A program made the position numbers and the translations under genes. This document shows, in pieces, positions 15,680-22,947 of a stretch of DNA of 48,637 nt. How positions within the stretch are numbered: position 1 is the first letter of the stretch; each line of letters opens with the position of its first letter. The DNA comes from Microbacterium sp. (GTDB taxonomy: Bacteria > Actinomycetota > Actinomycetes > Actinomycetales > Microbacteriaceae), in NCBI GenBank assembly GCA_031277885.1, contig JAITLM010000205.1, forward strand, positions 1-48,637, written 5' to 3'. The notes below the pieces were generated by a model, which was not told the origin of the DNA, ran no database searches, and was given only the letters and a program-made list of their open reading frames with translations.

Positions 15680-16083
15680 ACCGCCCACGGGAACGTGCGC
15701 TCCTTGTCGAGCTCGCCGTCGCGCCCGATCGCGGTGAGGCTGTCGCCGCCGCCGCGCAGGCACAGCCACTTCAGCGGTCGGTCGGCATCGACCGCGCTGT
15801 GCACGGCCCGCCAGGTCTCGGGTGCGACGCGCACCACGGTGCCCGCCTGCACGTCGACCACCTCGTCGTCGAGAGCCATCTGACCGTGGCCCTCGAGGAA
15901 GACGTAGAGCTCCTCGAACCGGTCGTGCCGGTGCCAGAACGGTGAGCCGGAGCCCGGATCCGTCGCGTTCGCCGACATTCCGAGGTATCGTGCCGACTCC
16001 CCGTCGACGAACCTCTTCCCTGTCCCCTCCGCGACACCCCAGGTGTCGATGGCACCGATCTCGCTCACGTCATAGCCGCTCAT
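15676..16083 (-). CDS. Cupin-domain protein
   Basis: This 135-residue protein has a single cupin barrel: metal-site motif 1 HRHDRFEELYVFLEGHGQMALDDEVVDVQAGTVVRV (residues about 52-87, HxH and later E) and motif 2 PETWRAVHSAVDADRPLKWLCLRG (H at about 95). Metal ligands for a mononuclear cupin are present. Coupled by GTGA to an S4 protein. The substrate is not evident. Confidence 0.85.
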   Translation of the reverse strand: MSGYDVSEIGAIDTWGVAEGTGKRFVDGESARYLGMSANATDPGSGSPFWHRHDRFEELYVFLEGHGQMALDDEVVDVQAGTVVRVAPETWRAVHSAVDADRPLKWLCLRGGGDSLTAIGRDGELDKERTFPWAV

Positions 16084-16174
16084 GCCGCCACGCTATCCCA
16101 GGGCAGCGACGCCGCGGCTGATCCGCACCGAATGCAGGACCTCGCCCCGTCTGCAGACATGACGAGGGCACGAG

Positions 16175-16194
16175 ATGACACAAAAACCTGTCAT
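16175..16194. promoter_or_regulatory. Inverted repeat ATGACA-N8-TGTCAT
   Basis: A perfect 6-bp inverted repeat with an A-rich 8-nt centre lies 30 bp before the GbsR/MarR-like gene and 92 bp before the divergent cupin gene. Size and position fit an operator for the winged-helix regulator. Confidence 0.5.
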
Positions 16195-16224
16195 TTCCGA
16201 TGAGTCAGGCGTAGCATCCATCGC

Positions 16225-16743
16225 ATGACCACTCTCGAGGATCGCCTGGCCTATGCGGAGCGGGTCGGCGCCGTCTGGGCCGCTCGCTATCGCGTCGCCC
16301 CCGTGACCGGCCGGATCGCGGGCTATCTGTACGTGTGCGAGCCCTCGGCGCAGACCATCGAGGAGCTCGCGACCGCGCTGCAGGCGAGTCGCACGGCGAT
16401 CGTCGGCGGCGTGCAGACGCTCGAATCCCGCGGTCTCGTGCGGCGCACGCGCACCGCGGGGGAGCGGGCCGACCGGGTGCGCATCGTGTTCGACGAGGCG
16501 CGCGGATTCGACCCCGCCCCCTACCGGGAAGCGGCGGACATCGCCGCCGCAGGACTCGCGCTGCTCGGCGAGGACAGCACCGACCAGCGCGCGCTGCTCG
16601 AGCGCACGGCCGCGCTCAACGCCTACCTCGCCGAGCGGCTGCCGCAGGTGCTGGCCGAATGGCAAGCGCTCCAGGAGCCCCAGGGCAAGACCGCCGCGCA
16701 TGCCGCCCAGGATGCGCAAGCGATGAAGGAGGGCCCGCGATGA
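16225..16743 (+). CDS. GbsR/MarR-type transcriptional regulator
   Basis: This 172-residue regulator has a winged-helix N-terminal part: GRIAGYLYVCEPSAQTIEELATALQASRTAIVGGVQTLESRGLVRRTRTAGERADRVRIVF (HTH about residues 38-70, wing about 75-90). A helical C-terminal dimerisation region follows (REAADIAAAGLALLG, ALNAYLAERLPQVLAEWQAL). This is the GbsR-like class of MarR regulators common beside transporter or hydrolase genes. It overlaps the downstream hydrolase in ATGA, so both are one transcript, and an inverted repeat sits upstream. Confidence 0.88.
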   Translation: MTTLEDRLAYAERVGAVWAARYRVAPVTGRIAGYLYVCEPSAQTIEELATALQASRTAIVGGVQTLESRGLVRRTRTAGERADRVRIVFDEARGFDPAPYREAADIAAAGLALLGEDSTDQRALLERTAALNAYLAERLPQVLAEWQALQEPQGKTAAHAAQDAQAMKEGPR

Positions 16744-17606
16744 CCGCCGCACCGCGCACGATCGCGCTGAGCGACGGACGGACCCTCGGCTGGTACGAGT
16801 TCGGCGACGCGACGGGCCGTCCGTGCCTGTTCCTGCCGGGGTCATCGAGTTCGGGTCTTGCCGGGGCGCCACTGCACGAGGCGGCGGTCCGCGCCGGGAT
16901 CCGCCTGATCTCCCTCGACCGTCCGGGACTCGGGCATTCGGACCGGGGTCCGGTCCGGGCGCTCGTGGACTGGCCGGCGGACGTCGTGGAGCTGCTCGAC
17001 GCCCTCGGGGTCAGTCGCGCCGGCGTGCTCGGCCACTCGGCGGGCGGGGCGTTCGCGCTCGCCCTCGCGCGGGGCGTCCCGGAGCGCGTGTCGGCCACGG
17101 TCGTGTGCGCCGGATCCGGACCCTACGACGAGGCGTGGTACCGCGAGGCGGCCGCGCAGTCCGCGACGTCGCGCGTGTTCTACGGGCTCGCGCGGCACGC
17201 GCCGCGGCTGTTCGGCGCGCTTCTGCAGTCGAGCACGGCGCGCACGCCGACCGCGATCGACCGCACCCTCGCGCTGATCTCCCGAGGCACGTCGCCGGAT
17301 GCGGAGTTCGCGCGTGCGCACCCCGACGAGACGAGGCCCGCCCTCGAGGCCGTGGCGGACGGATTCCGGCAGGGATCCGGCGGTCCGACCGACGACGCCC
17401 GGCTCGTCTGCCTGCCGTGGGGGTTCCGCGTGGAGGACGTGGCGGCGCCGGTCGTGTGGTGGCACGGCGAGCAGGACGGCAACGTGAAGCCCTCCTCCGG
17501 GCAGGCCATGGTCGCCCGGCTCCCGCAGGTGACGGCGCACTTCGTCTCCGGCGGGCATGCCGTGCTGTTCGCGGATCCGGATCCGATCCTCGCCGCGTTC
17601 GCCTGA
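16740..17606 (+). CDS. Alpha/beta hydrolase
   Basis: This is a 288-residue alpha/beta hydrolase. The oxyanion region is LFLPGSSSSG (residues about 32-41), a strand with SLDRPGLGHSDRG follows, and the nucleophile elbow is GHSAGG near residue 100. A cap region includes the helices AQSATSRVFYGLARHAP. The late acid is in WWHGEQDGNVKPS and the catalytic His in VSGGHAVLF. ATG 16740 overlaps the regulator's stop. No signal peptide. The substrate is unknown, but co-transcription with its regulator suggests inducible detoxification or ester cleavage. Confidence 0.9.
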   Translation: MTAAPRTIALSDGRTLGWYEFGDATGRPCLFLPGSSSSGLAGAPLHEAAVRAGIRLISLDRPGLGHSDRGPVRALVDWPADVVELLDALGVSRAGVLGHSAGGAFALALARGVPERVSATVVCAGSGPYDEAWYREAAAQSATSRVFYGLARHAPRLFGALLQSSTARTPTAIDRTLALISRGTSPDAEFARAHPDETRPALEAVADGFRQGSGGPTDDARLVCLPWGFRVEDVAAPVVWWHGEQDGNVKPSSGQAMVARLPQVTAHFVSGGHAVLFADPDPILAAFA

Positions 17607-17622
17607 CACCCGCGACCAGCAG

Positions 17623-17705
17623 GTCGACGCCCCCTCGCAGCATCCACGCCCCCCTGTGGTGGCGTTTCTGCGAGGGGGCGCCGACGCTCAGAGGGGGCGT
17701 CGACG
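17623..17705. repeat. GC-rich hairpin repeat, copy A
   Basis: GTCGACGCCCCCTCGCAG (17623-17640) is mirrored by CTGCGAGGGGGCGCCGAC (17669-17686; one mismatch), followed by a second CAGAGGGGGCGTCGACG (17689-17705). Copies B and C share the same order of blocks. It lies directly after the hydrolase gene and could also work as its terminator. Confidence 0.75.
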
Positions 17706-17746
17706 GGCGGGCTGTCGCGGAACGCGCGGCGGAGTAGGTTCAGGGC

Positions 17747-18073
17747 ATGGCCGCGGAGATGGAGCATCGGATCCTCGCGGAGGATCTGCGGGCCGCTGTG
17801 TCCGGCGGCGTCGACGCGCACGCGACGCTCGGCGCCATGAACATCGGGGCGGGCGGTGGCGCCGCGGTGGCAGCGTCGTGTGCGGAGCTCGCGCGCACCG
17901 TCGGGGAGGCCTCGTACCGGGTGACCGACGAACAGGTCGCGGCCGCACGACGGCAGGCCGGATCCGATCGGGGAGCATTCGAGGTCGTGATGGCGGCGGG
18001 TGTCGGCGCGGCGCTGCGGCGCTGGGATGCCGCGATCCGGGCGATCGAGGAGGCTGCGGATGAGGCTCGCTGA
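17747..18073 (+). CDS. Hypothetical Ala-rich helical protein
   Basis: This is a 108-residue protein with no family recognised. It is Ala-rich and likely helical, with segments HRILAEDLRAAVSGGVDAHA, GGAAVAASCAELARTVGEASY and FEVVMAAGVGAALRRWDAAIRAIEEAADEA. Its 3' end overlaps the start of the AhpD-like gene by 14 bases, so the two are translated from one message and may act together. No RNA- or DNA-binding motif and no membrane segment is seen. Confidence 0.65.
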   Translation: MAAEMEHRILAEDLRAAVSGGVDAHATLGAMNIGAGGGAAVAASCAELARTVGEASYRVTDEQVAAARRQAGSDRGAFEVVMAAGVGAALRRWDAAIRAIEEAADEAR

Positions 18074-18641
18074 GATCGAGCACGGCGACAGCGTGGCGCA
18101 CCGCCTGCTGATCAGCGCGATCTCCCGCCTGGCCGGATACCGACTGCCCGATGCGGCCAGGGTCGCGTTCTACGACCGCGGTTTCGCGGGGCCGGCGCTG
18201 GGCCGGTGGACCCAGAAGGCGATGCGCGGGCCGAGCACCTGGACCGTGTCGGAGCGCGAGCTGATGGCGGCGATGGTCGCGAGCTGGAACAGCTGTCCGT
18301 TCTGCGTGGGGGCCCACAGGGCGATCTCGGTGCGCGGCATGGACCTCGAGGTGGTCGACGCGGTGCTCGCGGACTTCCGCACGGCGCCGATCGACGAGCG
18401 GCTCCGCGCCGCCCTCGTCTTCCTGGAGCGGATGACGAAGGATCCGGACGAGCTCTCCGTGGCAGATGCCCGCGTGGCGCTCGGTGCCGGCGTCACGGCG
18501 GCCGAGCTCGAGGATGCGGCAGCCGTCGCCGCGGTCTTCGCGGTGATCACACGCAACGCGAACGCTCTCGACTTCGAGATCCCGACCGCGGAGGAGTTCG
18601 ACCGCGCCGCGGGGATGCTGCTGCGTCGCGGATACTCGTGA
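18060..18641 (+). CDS. Carboxymuconolactone decarboxylase/AhpD-like protein
   Basis: This is a 193-residue AhpD-superfamily protein. The redox motif is in SWNSCPFCVGAHRAI, with C79 and C82 four positions ahead of the usual His (H86). The surrounding helices ERELMAAMVASWNS, and LRAALVFLERMTKDP with DARVALGAGVTAAELEDAAAVAAVFAVITRNAN, fit the peroxidase-related subgroup. It probably acts in thiol-dependent peroxide or hydroperoxide handling. ATG 18060 lies inside the end of the upstream hypothetical gene. The two-gene unit is bracketed by copies of the GC-rich repeat. Confidence 0.85.
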   Translation: MRLAEIEHGDSVAHRLLISAISRLAGYRLPDAARVAFYDRGFAGPALGRWTQKAMRGPSTWTVSERELMAAMVASWNSCPFCVGAHRAISVRGMDLEVVDAVLADFRTAPIDERLRAALVFLERMTKDPDELSVADARVALGAGVTAAELEDAAAVAAVFAVITRNANALDFEIPTAEEFDRAAGMLLRRGYS

Positions 18642-18690
18642 GCGCGGGGAGCGTGGTCGGCGCTCGCGAATTGCCACGTCTCGTTCCGCT

Positions 18691-18770
18691 GACGCCCCCT
18701 CGCAGCGTCCGCGCCCCCTTGCAGTGACGGGTCTCAGAGGGGGCGTCGACACCCAGAGGGGGCGTCGACG
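18691..18770. repeat. GC-rich hairpin repeat, copy B
   Basis: GACGCCCCCTCGCAGCGTCC begins the copy, a second GCGCCCCCT follows, and then two inverted blocks (CTCAGAGGGGGCGTCGAC at 18733-18750 and CCAGAGGGGGCGTCGACG at 18753-18770). The block order and internal spacing match copies A and C. Confidence 0.75.
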
Positions 18771-18886
18771 ATGAGGAGCGGATCCGCGCCGTGCTCCGCG
18801 GTTACCTTGCGCCGCGGGCACCGCCCTGCTCCGTTGAGGCCCTGCTCCGCTCGCGCTTCGTCGCTCCGCTGGCATCCTTCTCCGCT

Positions 18887-18966
18887 GATGCCCCCTCGCA
18901 GCGTCCGCGCCCCCTCGCAGTTGCGTGCCTCAGAGGGGGCGCCGGTCGCGGGAGGGGGCGTCGACG
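18887..18966. repeat. GC-rich hairpin repeat, copy C
   Basis: GATGCCCCCTCGCAGCGTCC starts the copy; GCGCCCCCTCGCAG, CCTCAGAGGGGGCGCCG and GGGAGGGGGCGTCGACG follow. It differs from copy B at few positions. Its right end runs directly into the 30-bp tandem array, sharing the TCGACGCAC start of the array unit. Confidence 0.75.
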
Positions 18967-19050
18967 CACACGCAGCGCGCCAGCCCCGCGTCGACGCACT
19001 CACCGCGCGCCAGCCCCGCGTCGACGCACTCACCGCGCGCCAGCCCCGGC
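18961..19050. repeat. Three tandem copies of a 30-bp unit
   Basis: Units begin TCGACGCAC at 18961, 18991 and 19021 and end GCGCGCCAGCCCCGCG or close to it. Units 2 and 3 are identical over about 28 bases; unit 1 differs at a few. The array ends 22 bp before the stop of the minus-strand J-domain gene and starts at repeat copy C. Confidence 0.85.
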
Positions 19051-19071
19051 CGCGCGCGCTGCGCCGGGTGC

Positions 19072-20115
19072 TCAGGCGAAGCGGACGGACTGCTGGATCC
19101 GGGTGCGCACGTCGAAGAGCTCGGTGCCGCCGATCGTCCGGGATCCGGGAACGCCGGACCGCAACAGCGTGCGGAGAGTGCTCCGGCGCGCGACCACCAC
19201 GGTCGTGCCGCGGATCGCGCCGAGGGGCGTCGTCGCTTGGGCCAGGTCGTCATCGGGGAGCACCAGGATCGCCCCGCCGAAACGCACCCGGGCGGCTCGC
19301 GCCACCGTGCGGACCTGCGTCACGAGCGCCGTGATCGGGGCGCGGGGGCCGGCGCCGGATCCGATGATCTCGCCGCCGCGGAAGCGCGCGATCTCGCCGA
19401 AGTCGGCCGACATCAGACCGTAGAGTCCGGACGGTCCGAGCACGATGTGGTCGAGCGTGTCGGGGGGCGCCGGAGCCGCGCTGCCGCCAGCGCCAACCGC
19501 ACCATCCAGGCCGCCCGCGCCACCCAGGCCGGCCGCCCCGCCAGCGCCAACCGCGCCACCCAGGCCGCCCAGGCCGCCCGCCCCGCCCGCGCTGCCCGCA
19601 GCGCCGGGCACCGCCACATCGTGCCAGGCGGTGAAGCCCATGCCCAGATCGGCGACTGAGCGGGCGGTGTCCTCCTCGGCGAGGGCGTTCGCGAGGATCC
19701 GGCGCAGCTCGCGGGGGATCGTGCGCACGAACGCGGGATCATACGGATCCGGCACGTCGGATCCCGCCCACGCGTTGACCTGCGCGACGTAGTGACGACG
19801 TCGGCTCGCGCCCGCCTCACCGTAGGCCTTCGCGCGGGGTCGGGTGTCGGTGCGCACGGCCGGAGCGCGCCAGCCGTCCCACGCGACCTCGTCTTCGGAG
19901 AATCCGTGCCCCCGGTCGTAGGCCGCGCGCAGCTCGGGCGTGCCGACGAGCTCCCAGGCGCGCTGCACCTGGACGAACACCGTCGCATCGCCGCCGGTAT
20001 CGGGGTGCGTGCGGCGCAGCTGCAGTCGGTAGGCGCGGCGCAGCTCCTCGTCGCCGACGGTCGCGACGACGCCGAGCACCTCGTACGCGGAGGCGGAGAG
20101 CGGGCTGTCGAACAT
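19072..20115 (-). CDS. J-domain (DnaJ-like) protein with Gly-rich linker
   Basis: This is a 347-residue protein. The N-terminal J domain (residues about 9-70) is YEVLGVVATVGDEELRRAYRLQLRRTHPDTGGDATVFVQVQRAWELVGTPELRAAYD, with HPD at 37-39. A middle region ends in a Gly/Ala repeat linker of about 45 residues (residues about 175-220: GGLGGLGGAVGAGGAAG and similar). The C-terminal part (DHIVLGPSGLYGLMSADFGEIARFRGGEI, then GTTVVVARRSTLRTLLRSG) resembles nuclease-related NERD-type domains attached to J domains in actinobacteria. It lacks the zinc finger of true DnaJ, so it is a class III-type Hsp70 co-chaperone at most. Confidence 0.85.
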   Translation of the reverse strand: MFDSPLSASAYEVLGVVATVGDEELRRAYRLQLRRTHPDTGGDATVFVQVQRAWELVGTPELRAAYDRGHGFSEDEVAWDGWRAPAVRTDTRPRAKAYGEAGASRRRHYVAQVNAWAGSDVPDPYDPAFVRTIPRELRRILANALAEEDTARSVADLGMGFTAWHDVAVPGAAGSAGGAGGLGGLGGAVGAGGAAGLGGAGGLDGAVGAGGSAAPAPPDTLDHIVLGPSGLYGLMSADFGEIARFRGGEIIGSGAGPRAPITALVTQVRTVARAARVRFGGAILVLPDDDLAQATTPLGAIRGTTVVVARRSTLRTLLRSGVPGSRTIGGTELFDVRTRIQQSVRFA

Positions 20116-20221
20116 CGCCCTCCTCGGGTGGTCTGCAGCGGCGGAACGGCGGAATACAGGGTATCCGGTCGGATGTCGGTGGCCGCTCGTAGGCTCGCGA
20201 TGACGAAGAGAGGATCCCCTG

Positions 20222-20761
20222 ATGGCGATGATCGACTCCGCGACACCGATCGGCTACACGAGCGTCGCCCCCTGGGTGGTGACGGACGACACCGGCGCTC
20301 TTCTCGACTTCATCGCGGGTGCCTTCGAGGGGGAGGAGCTCGCGCGAGTGCAGACCGCGGACGGCTCGATCGGCCACGGCGAGATCCGGGTCGGGGACAC
20401 CGTGGTGCTCGCCTTCGACCGGCGTCACGACTGGCCGGTCATGCCGAGCCTGCTGCGCGTCTGGGTGGCCGATGCCGACGCGGCTTTCGCACGGGCGCTG
20501 GGCCGCGGCGCGACGGTCGTGACCGAGCTCGGCGACAACGCCTTCGGCCAGCGCGGCGGGCGCGTCAAGGATCCGTTCGGCAACATCTGGTGGGTCACCG
20601 CCCAGGTCGAAGATGTGCCGGAGGACGTCATGTGGCAGCGCCTGCAGGAACCGCGCTACGCCGAGAACATGCGGTACGCGCAGGAGTCTCTCGACGCGGC
20701 GCTGACCGGGGCTGCATCGAGCTGGAGCAGCGCGCCGCTGCGCTCCGACGACCGTCGCTGA
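20222..20761 (+). CDS. VOC/glyoxalase family protein (PhnB-like)
   Basis: This is a 179-residue protein with a VOC fold: ATPIGYTSVAPWVVTDDTGALLDFIAGAFEGEELAR, then GSIGHGEIRVGDTVVLAFD and the closing module GGRVKDPFGNIWWVTAQVED, the usual end of PhnB-like proteins. A C-terminal tail of about 40 residues (MWQRLQEPRYAENMRYAQESLDAAL) extends beyond the domain. Two-metal or substrate residues cannot be fixed. The gene stands alone, convergent with the TetR gene. Confidence 0.88.
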   Translation: MAMIDSATPIGYTSVAPWVVTDDTGALLDFIAGAFEGEELARVQTADGSIGHGEIRVGDTVVLAFDRRHDWPVMPSLLRVWVADADAAFARALGRGATVVTELGDNAFGQRGGRVKDPFGNIWWVTAQVEDVPEDVMWQRLQEPRYAENMRYAQESLDAALTGAASSWSSAPLRSDDRR

Positions 20762-20836
20762 GAGCGGGCGCGGCATGGACCGAGCGGGAGGACGCCCGGC
20801 GGTGCCCGTCCGAGGCGGGCCGGCATCCCCGTCCGG

Positions 20837-21472
20837 TCAAGTCGTGCTGTTGAACGTGACCCATTCGTCCCAGGTGAGCGGAGTGCCGCGCTGCGTCGCG
20901 CGACCCGCGGCGACCTCCGCGAGTCCGGCGAGGTAGAGATCGAGCTGGCGCAGGTTGAGCTCGACCGCGCGCTCCTGCCCGACCGCGAGGTGCGGCCGGA
21001 GGTGGCTCAGGGTGATCATGATCTCGCCGGACGAGTAGTCCGCGGGGACCAGCCCGCGGGACAGGTCGAGGGCGATCAGGGCCTCGAGCGCATCGCGCAG
21101 CCGGTCCGCGGCGGCGTCGATCTCCGGAGAGGTCGGCAGCAGCAGGCCGAACGTCGTGGCGAGCGGGCTCGCGGCCTCCTCGAGATGACGTTGCAGGAAC
21201 CGGCCGACTGCGAAGGGCGGGCGCTCGCTGGCCACCTCGATCGCGATCGTCGTCACGTCGTCCAGGGCGAGCAGGCGCAGCGCGTGCACGAGTTCGTCCT
21301 TCGAGCGGTACCGGCGGTAGATGGTGCCGACCCCCACGCCGGCGCGCTGGGCGATCGCCGAGGTCGGCGCGTCGAACCCGCGGGCGGCGAACACGTCGCG
21401 CGCGGCTTCCAGCACGGTGCGGTCGTTCGCACGCGCTTCGCGGGCACGGCCGCGGTCGGGGAGTCCGTCCAT
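20837..21472 (-). CDS. TetR-family regulator of adjacent MFS transporter
   Basis: This 211-residue regulator has an HTH at residues about 17-58 (RTVLEAARDVFAARGFDAPTSAIAQRAGVGVGTIYRRYRSKDELVHAL), followed by an all-helical ligand domain. ATG 21472 follows a GAGGGG purine run; the ATG at 21502 would add ten residues and lies closer to the palindrome. It is divergent from the MFS gene with a 24-bp perfect palindrome between, so it most likely represses the transporter and itself. The ligand is unknown. Confidence 0.92.
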   Translation of the reverse strand: MDGLPDRGRAREARANDRTVLEAARDVFAARGFDAPTSAIAQRAGVGVGTIYRRYRSKDELVHALRLLALDDVTTIAIEVASERPPFAVGRFLQRHLEEAASPLATTFGLLLPTSPEIDAAADRLRDALEALIALDLSRGLVPADYSSGEIMITLSHLRPHLAVGQERAVELNLRQLDLYLAGLAEVAAGRATQRGTPLTWDEWVTFNSTT

Positions 21473-21514
21473 CCCCCTCAGGCTAGCGATCCTCGCGGTC
21501 ATCGGATATCTTGA

Positions 21515-21538
21515 TCGGAACGGAGCGCTCCGTTCCGA
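21515..21538. promoter_or_regulatory. 24-bp perfect palindrome, TetR operator
   Basis: Half-site TCGGAACGGAGC at 21515-21526 is followed directly by its exact reverse complement at 21527-21538. It lies between the divergent TetR and MFS genes, 15 bp before the MFS start. GGAACG...CGTTCC-type dyads are common for TetR proteins. Confidence 0.8.
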
Positions 21539-21552
21539 CAGAAGGGAACCCG

Positions 21553-22947
21553 ATGACCGCCTCGATCCCCCTCGTCGATCTCGACGACCGCCCGGTCGTG
21601 CGACGGGGCATCCTGCCCGCGCTGCTCTGCGCCGTGCTGGCGTACTCGCTCATGCAGACACTGCTCGTCCCCGCTCTGCCGCAGCTCGCCGCGAGCCTGC
21701 GGCTGGATGCTGCGGGCAGCGGTTGGATCCTCACCGCGTATCTGCTGAGCGGCGCCGTCGCGGCGCCGGTGCTCGGGGCGCTGGGTGACCGCCACGGCCA
21801 TCGACGGGTGCTGCTCGTCTCGCTCACGACGTTCATCCTCGGCGGGATCCTGTGCGCCCTCGGCGGCGGATTCGCCGTCTTCCTGCTGGGGCGCGTGCTG
21901 CAGGGCGCTGCCACCGCGGCCTTCCCGCTCGCGCTCGCGATCGTGCGGCGCCATCTCCCGGTCGAACGTCAGCCGGCAGCGATCGGGTGGCTGAGCGGCG
22001 CGCTGGGGCTGGGGGCGGGGATCGCCCTCGTCATCGGCGGCGTGATCGCCGAGGTCTCCAGCTGGCAGTGGCTGTTCGCCGTGGGCGCGCTGCTCGGCGC
22101 CGTCGCCCTTGTCCTCGTCGCGGTGCTCGTGCCGCGGCGATCCGTTCGTGCGGGGAGCGGATCCCGCATCGACGTCGCCGGCACCGCCCTGCTGAGCGCC
22201 GGCCTGCTCGCCCTGCTGCTGGCGGTCGCGCAGGGCGCGGCGTGGGGGCCGCTCGTCACAGCGGCGCTGCTCGTGCTCGCGGCCGCTCTGCTCGCGGCCC
22301 TCTGGGGAGTCGAGCGACGGATCCGCGAACCGCTCATCGACGTGCGCGTCCTGGCGCGGCCGGCGATGGTGCTGGTGAACCTGCTCACGCTGATGCTGGG
22401 CTTCATCCCTTACGCCTTCTACGTCGGGCTGCCGGCGCTGTTCCAGGCCCCGCCGGGGACCGGGTTCGGGATGTCGGTCGCCGCGACGGGGCTGGCCATG
22501 CTGCCGGGCGCCGTGCTTGTCGTCGTCGGCGGACGGCTCGCCCCGGCGCTGCTGAGCCGGATGCCGGCGGCGGTGGTGGCGGTGATCGCCCTCGGGGTGA
22601 TGGCGGGCGGCAGCGTCGGCTCCGCGCTGATGGCCGGATCCTTCCCCGCGATCGTCGTGTTCTTCTCCCTGGTGGGGCTCGGCAATGGTCTGGGGTTCGC
22701 GCTCACCGCCGACTTGGTCTCGCGCATGGTGCCCCGTGACGAGATCGCGGCCGCGGTGGGCGTCAACGGCGTGCTGCGCACGATCGGGTCGGCACTCGGT
22801 GCTCCGGTGACCATGCTCGTCATCGGAGGAGCGCACACCGCATCGTCGTTCGTGGTGCTCTTCGCGGTCGCCGCGGGGGTCTCGGTGCTGGGCGCTCTCG
22901 TCGGCGGAGCGATCCGGATCCCGCGGCCGGGTACCATTCCCGGGTGA
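21553..22947 (+). CDS. MFS drug-type efflux transporter
   Basis: This is a 464-residue protein with about 12-14 hydrophobic helices. The loop 2-3 motif is LGALGDRHGHRRVLLVSL, the motif C-like helix is WLSGALGLGAGIALVIGGVIAE (typical of drug/H+ antiporters), and there is a central linker with RIREPLIDVRVL as in DHA2-like exporters. ATG 21553 is preceded by GAAGGGAA; the frame opens earlier only across the operator. The divergent TetR gene and palindrome point to induction by an exported toxic compound. Confidence 0.92.
   Translation: MTASIPLVDLDDRPVVRRGILPALLCAVLAYSLMQTLLVPALPQLAASLRLDAAGSGWILTAYLLSGAVAAPVLGALGDRHGHRRVLLVSLTTFILGGILCALGGGFAVFLLGRVLQGAATAAFPLALAIVRRHLPVERQPAAIGWLSGALGLGAGIALVIGGVIAEVSSWQWLFAVGALLGAVALVLVAVLVPRRSVRAGSGSRIDVAGTALLSAGLLALLLAVAQGAAWGPLVTAALLVLAAALLAALWGVERRIREPLIDVRVLARPAMVLVNLLTLMLGFIPYAFYVGLPALFQAPPGTGFGMSVAATGLAMLPGAVLVVVGGRLAPALLSRMPAAVVAVIALGVMAGGSVGSALMAGSFPAIVVFFSLVGLGNGLGFALTADLVSRMVPRDEIAAAVGVNGVLRTIGSALGAPVTMLVIGGAHTASSFVVLFAVAAGVSVLGALVGGAIRIPRPGTIPG

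Larger units (their letters stand above)
18642..19071. other. 430-bp non-coding stretch filled with repeats
   Basis: No convincing gene is present between the AhpD-like gene and the J-domain gene. The stretch holds GC-rich repeat copies B and C, about 115 bp of unassigned sequence between them, and a 30-bp tandem repeat array. Frames across it encode only low-complexity Arg/Ser/Ala peptides. Confidence 0.7.

Noticed and set aside
17623..18966. G-quadruplex function for the G5 tracts
   Set aside because: Each strand of a copy carries only two or three well-separated G5 runs, so an intramolecular quadruplex is not supported; hairpins explain the pattern better.
18734..19033. 99-codon minus-strand frame in the repeat region
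   Set aside because: It is made of the tandem repeats and GC-rich elements (STRGWRA repeated) without a ribosome site or family match.
18961..19050. Possible CRISPR array from the 30-bp periodic repeats
   Set aside because: The units are directly contiguous, with no spacers between them, and no cas gene is nearby. It is a simple tandem repeat.
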